A stretch of DNA of 64,000 bases from Pseudoalteromonas apostichopi (GTDB lineage Bacteria > Pseudomonadota > Gammaproteobacteria > Enterobacterales > Alteromonadaceae): assembly GCF_030297135.1 (NCBI RefSeq), contig NZ_AP028065.1, positions 3,472,001 through 3,536,000 of the forward strand, read 5' to 3'. Each line of letters opens with the position of its first letter. The first letter of the stretch is position 1. Of the stretch, positions 1 to 9,034 are shown piece by piece. Under the pieces are notes generated by a model. The model was not told where the DNA came from. It made no database searches and saw only the letters and a list, made by a program, of their open reading frames with translations. A program made the position numbers and the translations under genes.

Positions 1-567
1 TGGCAAGCAATTCACCTAAGCTCTAAATCATTTTGGGATTTACCAATTGATGTAAAAGGAAAAACGCTTCATTTGCTTGCTTCGCATCCAACCCCACCGG
101 TTTTTGATGGTGATGAGGACCGTAACGGTAAGCGTAATCATGATGAAGTACGCCTGATTGCAGACTACATCAATAATGCTAACTATATTTATGATGATAA
201 AGGCCAAAAAGGGGGCTTAAAAGCGAAAAGCCGCTTTGTGATTGTGGGTGATTTAAATGCTGCGCCAGAAGGGGGTAAGGCACGCCCGAATACCACAGAC
301 CAAATTTTAAAAAATCCATTAGTGAATACCTCTTTTACGCCAACAAGCAAAGGCGCTAAAGAATCGTATAAAGAAGATTACGCTAAAAACTATACCGCTT
401 ATTGGCAGGCTCGTGCTGATTACGTTTTACCATCAAATTATGGTATTGAGATAAACGATGGTGGAGTTTTTTGGCCACAGAAAAACTCTGAACTGTTCCG
501 TTTAATTAAAGATCGTAACGCATCGTCTGATCACCGTATGGTATGGCTTGATATCAGTTTAAAATAA
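1..567 (+). CDS. Endonuclease/exonuclease/phosphatase family protein (5' end cut off)
   Basis: The reading frame is open from the first base, so the N-terminus lies outside the window and only the C-terminal 188 residues or so are seen. Visible motifs are an ASHPTPP stretch, the metal/active-site signature GDLNAAP and a C-terminal SDHRMVWLD. Together these are typical of the endonuclease/exonuclease/phosphatase fold (DNase I-like, Mg-dependent phosphodiester hydrolysis). The substrate cannot be deduced. Family members of this type are often secreted, but the signal peptide would be upstream of the window. No C-terminal GlyGly-CTERM or other sorting tail is present. A TTG at 73 should not be taken as the start, because conserved-looking sequence continues upstream of it. 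Confidence 0.85.
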   Translation, partial: WQAIHLSSKSFWDLPIDVKGKTLHLLASHPTPPVFDGDEDRNGKRNHDEVRLIADYINNANYIYDDKGQKGGLKAKSRFVIVGDLNAAPEGGKARPNTTDQILKNPLVNTSFTPTSKGAKESYKEDYAKNYTAYWQARADYVLPSNYGIEINDGGVFWPQKNSELFRLIKDRNASSDHRMVWLDISLK

Positions 568-672
568 GCTGTTATTAAACGGAAAAGTTTGGCTGTTTAT
601 CCTATAAAAATTGCTATTTCATCAGTGCTTCTGCTTAAATAGGGCGAATTATAATAACCCGTAAGAAGCACT

Positions 673-3165
673 ATGAAATTCAAAACCACTGCTAATAAAA
701 CGTTAGTGGCTCTCGCAGTCGCATCTAGCTTCATGCTAGCAGGTTGTCAATCAACCGCCTCAACGCCTTCTGAAGAACAAGTTACCAATGTAGCCCCAGT
801 TGTTGCTACTCCTGCTGATACAGGTTCAGCTGAAATCACGTTAGAGCAAGCAATGGCTCATCCTGATTGGTTAGGTCGTCAGCCTGAGCGTGCTTTCTGG
901 AACGGTGATTCTAACAGTATCGTTTATGCACAAAAGCAACAAGGCAATGAGTTACGCGATTTATACGTTCAAGCGGTAAATAGCCAATCTGCATCACAAT
1001 TAGCGTTAAATAAACTACACACTGTAGGCGCTAAAAACGCAGTTTACTCAGCAGATAAAAAGCAACAGGCTTATGCATTTGAAGGTAATATCTTCATTAA
1101 AAACTTAAGCACTGGACAAATTACGCAAATTACACACGACAGCGCAAAGCAATCAAAACCACAGTTTTTAACTGATGGTAGCCTTGCTTATCGCCAAGGT
1201 AATGCATTTTATAAAGTTGATTTAGCAACCGGTCGCCAAGTTGAATTAGTTAACTTACACCTAGATGATGCACCTAAAGGTGTACAAGAGCCAGACACTT
1301 ATATTGCAAAAGAGCAACACAAACTAATTGATTACATTGCGCTTACTCATAAAAACAAAAAAGATCGTGAAGAGCGTAAAGCACAAATCAACGAACAAAA
1401 CGACAGCATTGCTAACGCACAGTTTTACTTAGGTAAAGGTAAACGTTTAGCAGATGTACAGCTTTCACCAAATGGCCAAGCACTTGTTGCAGTAACCACA
1501 GAAAACCGCTCATGGCGCGATGAAGGCGATATCATGCCTAATTACATTGCCGATGATGCGCGCGTAAAAGCAGAAAAAGTACGCCGTCGTGTTGCTGATG
1601 AAAAACCAATCAGCTCAGACGTTGTTTACATTGACCTTAAATCAGGCGAGCAAACAACCCTAGCATTCGATACTTTACCTGGTTTTGATGAAGACGTTCT
1701 TGCTGCTGTTAAGAAAGAAAACTACGCTCGTGATGGCAAAACTTATAAGTCTGAAAAAGCACCACGTGCCATCAACCTAATGATGGATTGGGGTTGGGAC
1801 CAGAGTGCTATTCAATGGAACACAGACGGCTCACAAGTGGCTCTTATGCTTGAAGCATGGGACAACAAAGACCGTTGGTTAGCCACTGTTGATACACAAA
1901 ACAACAAGCTTGTTTCACAACACCGTCTACATGACGATGCGTGGGTAAACTATGCATACAATGATTTTGGTTGGTTGAACAACTCAGATACCCTTTACTA
2001 TTTATCTGAAGAGTCTGGTTACAGCCACATTTACAAAAAGCCACTAAACGGTAAAGCAACGCAGATAACTAAAGGCCAATTTGTTGTTTCTAACTTAACG
2101 TTAACGGATGATAACTCAGCAATTTACTACAAAGCTAACGTTGAGCACCCAGGTCTTTACGAAATCTATCGTGTAAACCCTGCAAACGGTGAATCTGAGC
2201 AAGTAACCAACCTCGATGGTATGACTGACTACCAGTTAAGCCCAGATGAAAGCAAACTATTGCTAACTCACTCAAAAATTATGTCGCCACCTGAGCTTTA
2301 TGTTGCTGATGCAAAAGCAAATACCCAAGCAACTCAGTTAACGCACACGGTCTCTGATGAGTTCTTAGCGAAGAAACTAATCGCACCTAAGATTGTTGCT
2401 GTGCCTTCAAGCCACACTGATCAGCCAATTTACGCAAAAGTATATTACCCAGCTGATTATAAAGAAGGCGAAACGGGTAAAAACCGTAAAGCGGTTATCT
2501 TTAACCACGGTGCTGGTTACCTACAAAACTCACACATGGGTTGGTCTGGTTACTTCCGTGAGTTTATGTTCCACTCACTACTTGCTTCAGAAGGCTACGT
2601 AGTAATGGACATGGACTATCGTGCATCGAAAGGTTACGGCCGTGATTGGCGTACAGCTATTTATCGTCAAATGGGTACACCTGAGATCCAAGATTTAGCA
2701 GATGGCGTAAGCTGGATGGCAGACAACGCAAATGTAGATACACAAGCTGTAGGTACTTATGGTGGTTCTTACGGTGGTTTCATGACGTTTATGGCGCTAT
2801 TCACACAGCCTGATTTATTCAAAGCAGGTGCTGCACTTCGTCCAGTAACTGATTGGGCTCACTACAATGGTCCTTATACGTCTAACATCTTAAACCACCC
2901 AGATGTTGATCCAATTGCCTATGAAAAGAGCTCACCAATTTATTTTGCTGAAGGTCTTAAGAGCCATTTATTGATTAATGCGCCTATGGTTGATGACAAT
3001 GTATTCTTCCAAGACTCAGTACGTTTAGTACAGCGCTTAATTGAGCTTGAAAAAGAAAACTTTGAAACAGCTATCTTCCCAGTTGAACCACATGGTTTTG
3101 TACAACCATCAAGCTGGTTAGATGAATACCGCCGTATTCATAAGCTATTTAAAGAAACCCTGTAA
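673..3165 (+). CDS. S9 family prolyl oligopeptidase, outer-envelope lipoprotein
   Basis: An 830-residue serine peptidase of the prolyl oligopeptidase/dipeptidyl peptidase IV family. The N-terminus has a lipoprotein signal ending in the lipobox LAGC, so the mature protein should be lipid-anchored in the periplasm or outer membrane. Residues of about 60-560 form the beta-propeller-type region with repeated strand motifs, and the alpha/beta-hydrolase domain follows. The nucleophile is Ser699 in GGSYGGF. The acid is probably Asp774 in MVDDNVF, and His807 lies in EPHGF. The triad is therefore complete and in the expected order. It should cleave short peptides, perhaps after proline, for peptide scavenging. 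It stands alone and is followed by a strong terminator. Exact specificity is not readable from sequence. Confidence 0.93.
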   Translation: MKFKTTANKTLVALAVASSFMLAGCQSTASTPSEEQVTNVAPVVATPADTGSAEITLEQAMAHPDWLGRQPERAFWNGDSNSIVYAQKQQGNELRDLYVQAVNSQSASQLALNKLHTVGAKNAVYSADKKQQAYAFEGNIFIKNLSTGQITQITHDSAKQSKPQFLTDGSLAYRQGNAFYKVDLATGRQVELVNLHLDDAPKGVQEPDTYIAKEQHKLIDYIALTHKNKKDREERKAQINEQNDSIANAQFYLGKGKRLADVQLSPNGQALVAVTTENRSWRDEGDIMPNYIADDARVKAEKVRRRVADEKPISSDVVYIDLKSGEQTTLAFDTLPGFDEDVLAAVKKENYARDGKTYKSEKAPRAINLMMDWGWDQSAIQWNTDGSQVALMLEAWDNKDRWLATVDTQNNKLVSQHRLHDDAWVNYAYNDFGWLNNSDTLYYLSEESGYSHIYKKPLNGKATQITKGQFVVSNLTLTDDNSAIYYKANVEHPGLYEIYRVNPANGESEQVTNLDGMTDYQLSPDESKLLLTHSKIMSPPELYVADAKANTQATQLTHTVSDEFLAKKLIAPKIVAVPSSHTDQPIYAKVYYPADYKEGETGKNRKAVIFNHGAGYLQNSHMGWSGYFREFMFHSLLASEGYVVMDMDYRASKGYGRDWRTAIYRQMGTPEIQDLADGVSWMADNANVDTQAVGTYGGSYGGFMTFMALFTQPDLFKAGAALRPVTDWAHYNGPYTSNILNHPDVDPIAYEKSSPIYFAEGLKSHLLINAPMVDDNVFFQDSVRLVQRLIELEKENFETAIFPVEPHGFVQPSSWLDEYRRIHKLFKETL

Positions 3166-3182
3166 TCCAATAGCGTAAATGA

Positions 3183-3210
3183 AAAACAGCCACTTTAAGT
3201 GGCTGTTTTT
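3183..3210 (+). terminator. Rho-independent terminator after the S9 peptidase gene
   Basis: An inverted repeat with arms AACAGCCACTT / AAGTGGCTGTT is followed by a T run. It lies about 20 bases past the peptidase stop codon and has an A-rich 5' flank, so it may also work on the other strand. Confidence 0.85.
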
Positions 3211-3238
3211 GTTTGTAATAGAATTTATCTAAAAGGGG

Positions 3239-3832
3239 TTATTTGCAGTAAAATTCACTCACATCGAGCACAGTTTTACCTTCCTCTGAGTCGTTTTGAA
3301 AAATTAGATCATCCCCCTCTAGGCTCATTTCATAGTCTCTCATCCATGATAGATTGGCTATTAACTCCAATTCATAGCGATTAAAGGAAGCAGGGCACTT
3401 TAAATACACATAATGGTGCGCTTTTCCAAAAGCACCTGGGTCTGCTGTATAAACATAAAAAGTACGGTTATTAAATGTTTGCTCTTGATAAATGTAATCT
3501 TTATTTGAGCTGAAAGTTGCATCCAAAAATACAACTAAGGACACTGCCATGAACATCAAACAAGCATACAAAAAGCTTATTATAATTAAGGTGTTGGCGA
3601 ATATTCTATTGTTAAAAAGCGTTCTAACTTCTTGGTATTTCATGAGCAATAAAGTAAAGCCTAAAATAGATGAGCTAAGTATTATTACATTGGTTACCTG
3701 AGAAACATCACTCATATACCTAGGTGATACAAAATTTAAATTAATATATGAGCTTAAAAAGCCAAGCAGCAATGGGCCATAAAGACAAAGCAAGATGAGG
3801 CTTAGATAAAAGCGGCCTTTATTTTCTTTCAT
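3239..3832 (-). CDS. Hypothetical membrane protein
   Basis: This 197-residue protein is not recognised. Three hydrophobic segments lie in the N-terminal half (roughly residues 10-30, 45-65 and 80-105). The rest is a hydrophilic C-terminal domain of about 90 residues with two cysteines (one in the penultimate position, CK) that probably faces the periplasm. The start is supported by AAGGAA nine bases upstream of the ATG. It is transcribed opposite to the peptidase and lies just downstream of the rhombosortase gene in the same direction, with about 50 bases between them, so the two could be co-transcribed. No functional claim can be made. Confidence 0.6.
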   Translation of the reverse strand: MKENKGRFYLSLILLCLYGPLLLGFLSSYINLNFVSPRYMSDVSQVTNVIILSSSILGFTLLLMKYQEVRTLFNNRIFANTLIIISFLYACLMFMAVSLVVFLDATFSSNKDYIYQEQTFNNRTFYVYTADPGAFGKAHHYVYLKCPASFNRYELELIANLSWMRDYEMSLEGDDLIFQNDSEEGKTVLDVSEFYCK

Positions 3833-3885
3833 TTAAAGTTCCTTTTTCTAGCTAATAAAGAGCTGTAATAAGAAAGCGAGTAAGG

Positions 3886-4470
3886 TTACTCGCGATTTCT
3901 TATTATTTTTATAAAGACAGGCAAAGCGAGTAGTGTGCCACCAACTGCGCCGATAAAGTGGGCATCAATGGCAACATTAGACGCGATTAACTGACTTACC
4001 GATTCACTCGGGCCTGCAATTTGCTCCCAAATCACTTTAGCCCAGGTACCCGCAAACAATAACCAGCCTGAAAACATGCCTGCTTGTACATCTTTAACTG
4101 CACCCCAAATAATCACACCATGCAGAAGGGCACTTAATCCGGTGTAAATTTCGATATCTGGGCAAAATAGCCAGACACCTAATCCACACCATAATGCAAG
4201 AATAGTAATATTAAACGCATAGCGAGCAGGGCTTGTATACTCAGCATGCAAGGCCCAAATTAATAAAATCCCGGCACAATTCAGGCCTAAATGGGGCCAA
4301 TTTGCGTGTACAAATTGGCTGGTGAAAATACGCCAAAATTCACCATTTGCAACTAAATCACGGTTAAATTCAAGATATTCATTTAAGTTGAAAGTTGCAA
4401 ACAACGAACTAAGTAGTACTAAACACAAAGGAGGCAGAATATATTCTAGTTTCAGGGGCAGGTTTATCAT
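3886..4470 (-). CDS. rrtA: Rhombosortase (rhomboid-family GlyGly-CTERM serine protease)
   Basis: A 194-residue, six-helix rhomboid-type intramembrane serine protease. The catalytic serine is Ser113 in YTGLSALLHG and the partner histidine is His171 in DAHFIGAVGG. A conserved histidine region HANWPHLGLN lies in helix 2. This short form with GLS..LHG and DAH..GA is characteristic of rhombosortases, which cleave the C-terminal GlyGly-CTERM tail of type II-secreted proteins in gammaproteobacteria and so release or anchor them at the surface. No GlyGly-CTERM substrate is encoded next to it in this window, so its substrates must lie elsewhere. An ordinary rhomboid protease is the alternative, but the length and motifs favour rhombosortase. 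Confidence 0.85.
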   Translation of the reverse strand: MINLPLKLEYILPPLCLVLLSSLFATFNLNEYLEFNRDLVANGEFWRIFTSQFVHANWPHLGLNCAGILLIWALHAEYTSPARYAFNITILALWCGLGVWLFCPDIEIYTGLSALLHGVIIWGAVKDVQAGMFSGWLLFAGTWAKVIWEQIAGPSESVSQLIASNVAIDAHFIGAVGGTLLALPVFIKIIRNRE

Positions 4471-4555
4471 GTTATTTTTATTGTATCTGAGATTGTCGCC
4501 TATTGTGCACGTTTAATTTTAAGATGCCAAATACACTACGGGATTAAGTTTATTT

Positions 4556-6313
4556 ATGTTATTCAAAACCAAAGCGCTGTTAGCTCTGTCCACTTCATTA
4601 ATTTATTCAACTGCTATTTTTGCTACCCCTGCAAAAGTTGAGACTCGCGAACCTGAAGCCGCAACAGGCTTTGCTCATAAACAGGTTGTTGAAGGCGATA
4701 AGTACATGGTCGCTGCCGCAAACCCTTATGCAGTTAAAGCCGGGCAAAAAATGCTTGAACTAGGTGGCTCTGCAGTTGATGCTGCAATTGCAACTCAACT
4801 TGTTTTAACACTGGTAGAACCGCAATCGTCGGGGATCGGTGGTGGTACATTTATGATGTACTTTGATAATAAAACAAAAAGCCTTACTAGTTTTGACGGT
4901 CGAGAAACTGCACCAAGTAACGCTGACGAAACACTCTTTTTAGATAAACACGGTAAAGCTGTGAAATGGATTGAAGCGGTGGTAGGCGGTCGCTCTGTAG
5001 GTGTACCTGGTATTTTAGATGCCTTTGCCACTGCTCATAAGCGTTACGGAAAGTTAGACTGGCAAACCTTGTTTGGCCCTGCTATTGAATTGGCTGATAA
5101 AGGCTTTATTGTATCACCGCGTTTACATCAGTTACTCGCTAAAGAGTTAAACCCAGGGGTTACAAAGCTACCTGTTATTCGTGATTATTTCTTCCCAGAT
5201 GGTAAACCGCTTGCTGTTGGCACTGTTAAGAAGAACCCAGAACTTGCCGCACTTTATAAAGATATTGCTAAACAAGGTATTGATGCTTTTTATAAAGGTG
5301 AAAACGCAAAAGAACTTGTCAATGCAGTGCAAAACTCAGCGGTAGCACCGGGTACTTTGAGTGTTGAAGACTTAGCTAATTACAAAAGCAAAGAACGAGC
5401 ACCTGTATGTGTTGATTATCGCCAGTATGAGGTTTGTTCAATGGCTCCACCAAGTAGTGGTGGTGTAGCTGTATTACAGATTCTGGCCTTACTTGAACAC
5501 AAAGATATGTCTAAGCTTCAACCAAATTCAGTTCAAGCTCTGCATTACTTTACACAAGCATCGCGTTTAGCGTTTGCAGATCGTAACGTGTATATGGGCG
5601 ACCCTGATTTTATGCCAATCCCTACACAAGGTTTACTTGATAAAGATTACCTTGCAGGTCGAGCAAAGCTAATCTCTGAAAAAGATGCCCACGCTGAAGC
5701 AGGCACACCACCAAACTCACTTGCTTATGCACAGGATGATGCTTACGAATTACCATCAACCACCCATGTATCGATTGTGGATAGCCAAGGTAATGCAGTG
5801 TCAATGACAAGTTCTATCGAAATGGCATTTGGTTCAACAGTAATGGTGAACGGGTATATTTTGAACAATCAGCTAACTGACTTTGCTTTATCACCAACAA
5901 AAAATGGTAAGCCGTTAGCAAATCGTGTTGAAGCAGGTAAACGTCCGCGTAGTTCAATGTCGCCAGTAATGGTGTTTAACAAAGATGGCAGCTTACGCTT
6001 GGTAGTCGGTTCACCGGGTGGTAGCCGCATTATTGATTACGTTGCTCAAGTGGTTGTGGGTGTGCTTGATTGGAACTTAGATGCGCAAACTGCAATTAAC
6101 TTACCGCGCATTACTAATCGTAATAATTACACAAGCCTAGAAAAGGGCACTGAACTTGCCAACGCTGAAGCCGAATTTGTTAATCGTGGACATACAGTTC
6201 GTATCTTAGATTTAAACTCTGGTTTACATGCTGTTGAAGTAAAAGACGGTAAGCTTTATGGCGCAGCCGATCCTCGCCGTGAAGGCATCGCTTTAAGTGA
6301 TAAAAGCCACTAA
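4556..6313 (+). CDS. ggt: Gamma-glutamyltransferase (glutathione hydrolase)
   Basis: A 585-residue precursor of the Ntn-hydrolase family that hydrolyses glutathione and other gamma-glutamyl compounds in the periplasm. A signal peptide ends near residue 23 (IFATPA). The autoprocessing site is clear: the small subunit should begin at Thr402 in STTHVSIVD, followed by the typical SMTSSIEMAFGS. Near the C-terminus KRPRSSMSPVMVF and VGSPGGSRII form the substrate pocket. Length and all key residues match the enzyme family. It is monocistronic, ends in a strong hairpin terminator, and is divergent from rhombosortase with about 85 bases between the two starts. Confidence 0.95.
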   Translation: MLFKTKALLALSTSLIYSTAIFATPAKVETREPEAATGFAHKQVVEGDKYMVAAANPYAVKAGQKMLELGGSAVDAAIATQLVLTLVEPQSSGIGGGTFMMYFDNKTKSLTSFDGRETAPSNADETLFLDKHGKAVKWIEAVVGGRSVGVPGILDAFATAHKRYGKLDWQTLFGPAIELADKGFIVSPRLHQLLAKELNPGVTKLPVIRDYFFPDGKPLAVGTVKKNPELAALYKDIAKQGIDAFYKGENAKELVNAVQNSAVAPGTLSVEDLANYKSKERAPVCVDYRQYEVCSMAPPSSGGVAVLQILALLEHKDMSKLQPNSVQALHYFTQASRLAFADRNVYMGDPDFMPIPTQGLLDKDYLAGRAKLISEKDAHAEAGTPPNSLAYAQDDAYELPSTTHVSIVDSQGNAVSMTSSIEMAFGSTVMVNGYILNNQLTDFALSPTKNGKPLANRVEAGKRPRSSMSPVMVFNKDGSLRLVVGSPGGSRIIDYVAQVVVGVLDWNLDAQTAINLPRITNRNNYTSLEKGTELANAEAEFVNRGHTVRILDLNSGLHAVEVKDGKLYGAADPRREGIALSDKSH

Positions 6314-6320
6314 AAACAAG

Positions 6321-6348
6321 CTCAGCAGCCTTAAAGCTGCTGAGTTTT
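6321..6348 (+). terminator. Rho-independent terminator after ggt
   Basis: The stem CTCAGCAGC / GCTGCTGAG is followed by TTTTC. It begins eight bases after the ggt stop codon. Confidence 0.85.
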
Positions 6349-6448
6349 CATGTATACTATCTAGTAAGCTCTTTAGAGCATAAAATTCATTTTCTTCAAT
6401 GGTCTGACAAGGTGAATTGTCATTGCAATTTCGCCTTCAAGAGTAATA

Positions 6449-8182
6449 ATGTCAGGTCATAATTATGACGCATCAAAGCTTGGAAATATGACTACAAATA
6501 CCGATCCAAATTATCTTTATATTCCTTATTCAGGCCCAGGTCTGATCGAAACGCCACTATTAAATAAAGGCAGTGCTTTTTCACAAAAAGAAAGGGAAAA
6601 TTTCAACTTAGCCGGTTTACTGCCACCGCGTTATGAAACGATCGAAGAACAAGTTGAGCGTTGTTACCAGCAGTATTCAAGCTTTAGCGATAATTTAAAC
6701 AAGCACATTTACCTTCGTGCTATTCAAGATAACAACGAAACACTTTACTACCGTTTAGTGCGTGATCATCTTGAAGAAATGATGCCAATTATCTATACAC
6801 CAACAGTAGGTGATGCCTGTGAAAAGTTCTCAGACATTTACCGCAGTGCCCGTGGTCTATTTATCTCTTACGAAGATCGTTTCCAAATTGATGATATTTT
6901 ACGTAACGCCACTAAAGGCAAAGTAAAAGTTATCGTTGTAACTGACGGTGAGCGTATTCTTGGTCTAGGTGACCAAGGTATTGGTGGTATGGGTATTCCA
7001 ATTGGTAAATTATCACTATACACAGCGTGTGGTGGTATTAGCCCAGCTTACACGTTACCAGTAATGATTGATGTTGGTACGAATAACGAAAAACTGCTTA
7101 ACGACCCTATGTACATGGGTGCTCGTCATAAACGTATTTCGCAAGAAGAGTATGACGAATTCTTAGATCTATTCATCAAAGCTGTTAAACGTCGTTGGCC
7201 AAGCGTGTTACTTCAGTTCGAAGACTTTGCACAACCAAATGCAATGCCATTATTAAAACGCTACCGTGATGAAATCTGTAGCTTTAACGATGACATTCAA
7301 GGTACTGCTGCAGTAACAGTAGGTTCTTTACTGGCTGCATGTCGTGTTAAAGGCTCGAAACTTTCAGAGCAAAAAGTCGTGTTTGTCGGAGCAGGTTCTG
7401 CTGGCTGTGGTATTGCTGAGCAAATTATCAGTACTATGGTTGCTGAAGGTATCAGTGATGAGCAAGCTCGTTCTCAAATCTTCATGGTTGACCGTTTTGG
7501 TTTACTTACTGAAGGCATGGAAGGCTTACGTGACTTCCAACAAGCCCTTTGCCAATCTAAAGACGGTTTGAGCGAGTGGACATACAGCGGTGAGTACGCA
7601 TCTTTATTAGATGTAATGCACTGTGCGCAACCAGACATCCTAATTGGTGTATCTGGCCAACCTGGTTTATTCACAGAACAAGTTATTCGTGCAATGCACG
7701 CATCTTGCCCACAACCGATTATCTTCCCGTTAAGTAATCCGTCTAAGCAAGTTGAAGCACTTCCTTCAGACGTAATTGAGTGGACAGACGGTCAAGCGAT
7801 TGTTGCCTCTGGTAGCCCATTTGATCCGGTTGAGTATAACGGCCAAACTTTCCCAATCCCGCAATGTAACAACAGCTACATTTTCCCGGGTATTGGTTTA
7901 GGTGTTATTGCTGCTAAAGCAACACGAATCACAGATGCGATGCTGATTGTATCAAGTGAAACTCTGGCAGAGTCTTCGCCACGTGCTAACACAGGTAAAG
8001 GTAGCTTATTACCAGCACTTACTGAAATCCAATCGTTAAGTAAACGTATTGCGTTTGCGGTAGCGAAAAAAGCGATGGAAGAAGGTGTGGCACTTGAGCT
8101 GAGCGATGAAGCGCTATGGGCTGCAATTGAGAAAAACTATTGGCTTCCAGAGTACCGTAACTATAAGCGTCGTAGTATCTAA
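6449..8182 (+). CDS. maeA: NAD-dependent malic enzyme (oxaloacetate-decarboxylating)
   Basis: A 577-residue enzyme that converts malate to pyruvate and CO2 with NAD+, linking the TCA cycle to pyruvate in the cytosol. The sequence follows E. coli MaeA closely across its length. The N-terminal block has LYIPY-GPxLxExPLLNKGSAF. The catalytic Tyr region is IYTPTVG, with VTDGERILGLGDQG, the metal-binding FEDFAQ and FNDDIQGTAAV, and the nucleotide-binding GAGSAGCGIAE. It ends in the family-typical WLPEYRNYKRRSI. The first residues before LYIPY are slightly longer than in E. coli, so the internal ATG at 6488 is a possible alternative start. Monocistronic, with its own terminator. Confidence 0.97.
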   Translation: MSGHNYDASKLGNMTTNTDPNYLYIPYSGPGLIETPLLNKGSAFSQKERENFNLAGLLPPRYETIEEQVERCYQQYSSFSDNLNKHIYLRAIQDNNETLYYRLVRDHLEEMMPIIYTPTVGDACEKFSDIYRSARGLFISYEDRFQIDDILRNATKGKVKVIVVTDGERILGLGDQGIGGMGIPIGKLSLYTACGGISPAYTLPVMIDVGTNNEKLLNDPMYMGARHKRISQEEYDEFLDLFIKAVKRRWPSVLLQFEDFAQPNAMPLLKRYRDEICSFNDDIQGTAAVTVGSLLAACRVKGSKLSEQKVVFVGAGSAGCGIAEQIISTMVAEGISDEQARSQIFMVDRFGLLTEGMEGLRDFQQALCQSKDGLSEWTYSGEYASLLDVMHCAQPDILIGVSGQPGLFTEQVIRAMHASCPQPIIFPLSNPSKQVEALPSDVIEWTDGQAIVASGSPFDPVEYNGQTFPIPQCNNSYIFPGIGLGVIAAKATRITDAMLIVSSETLAESSPRANTGKGSLLPALTEIQSLSKRIAFAVAKKAMEEGVALELSDEALWAAIEKNYWLPEYRNYKRRSI

Positions 8183-8204
8183 GCTATAACACGTTGAGTT
8201 ATTG

Positions 8205-8233
8205 AAAAAACAGGCTTTAATGCCTGTTTTTTT
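8205..8233 (+). terminator. Rho-independent terminator after maeA
   Basis: AAAAAACAGGC pairs with GCCTGTTTTTT around a short TTTAAT loop, about 20 bases after the maeA stop. Confidence 0.9.
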
Positions 8234-8316
8234 ATATTGTTTTAAAAGGCCTTGTTCATATTCAATTAACTCTTTAAGGTGATAATGAACGGAGTTAATA
8301 ATTAAGGAACAGTATT

Positions 8317-9033
8317 ATGCGTAAGTTAATTTTCACCGCGATGGCCACCGCGCTAAGCTTTAATGCGTTAGCACAAGCTACACCTGATGCACCGCATATT
8401 TACATTCAAGGCAACGCAACTATCAAAGCTATCCCTGATAACGTTAAACTAACAGTGGGTATTGTTGAAGTAGATAAAGATTTAATTGCCGCTAAAAACA
8501 AAGCCGATGCTACCATGGCAAAAGCTATTAAGCTTGCTAAAAGCCAAGGTGTGAATGAAAAGGGCATTTATGCGTCTAATATCTCTATACACCGCCAAAC
8601 AGAATACAACCGTGAAACAGGCAAGCAAAACTTTGTCGGCTATAGAGTAACGCGCAGTCTATCTGTGACTTTAACTGATATTAAAAAGTACCCAATTATG
8701 CTTCAGCAATTGGTGAACGCGGGCATAAATGAAATTAATCAAACGCAGTTTATATCTAGCCGTTATGAAGAGTTACAAAAGCAAGCTCAAAAACTGGCAA
8801 TTAAAGATGCGCGTGATGCCGCAAAAGAGTTTGCCAGTGATTACGGGGTAGAGCTTAAAGGTCTTTATACCGCTTCTAATAGCCCACTAGAAACAGGAAA
8901 CCAGCCTTATATGCGTGCAAGTAAAATGGTTATGGCTGAAGCTGCACCAGATAACTATGTACCTGATGCATACAACGGTGGCGAGCTTACGATCACAGCT
9001 AGTAGCTATGCCGTTTACTTAATAGAAAATTAG
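8317..9033 (+). CDS. SIMPL domain (DUF541, YggE-like) periplasmic protein
   Basis: A 238-residue protein with a cleavable signal peptide (about residues 1-20, ending in ALAQA). A single SIMPL/DUF541 domain follows, recognisable from IYIQGNATIKAIPDNVKLTVGI near the mature N-terminus, KGIYASNISIHRQ in the middle and the C-terminal GGELTITASSYAVYLIEN. E. coli YggE of the same family has been linked to oxidative-stress tolerance, but the biochemical function is unknown. It carries its own upstream AAGGAA ribosome binding site. It is convergent with the DUF2254 gene, and only one base separates the stops. Confidence 0.88.
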   Translation: MRKLIFTAMATALSFNALAQATPDAPHIYIQGNATIKAIPDNVKLTVGIVEVDKDLIAAKNKADATMAKAIKLAKSQGVNEKGIYASNISIHRQTEYNRETGKQNFVGYRVTRSLSVTLTDIKKYPIMLQQLVNAGINEINQTQFISSRYEELQKQAQKLAIKDARDAAKEFASDYGVELKGLYTASNSPLETGNQPYMRASKMVMAEAAPDNYVPDAYNGGELTITASSYAVYLIEN

Positions 9034-9034
9034 T

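Noticed and set aside
3199..3384. 61-codon plus-strand ORF after the S9 peptidase gene
   Set aside because: It starts within the terminator hairpin and is antisense to the 197-residue membrane protein gene.
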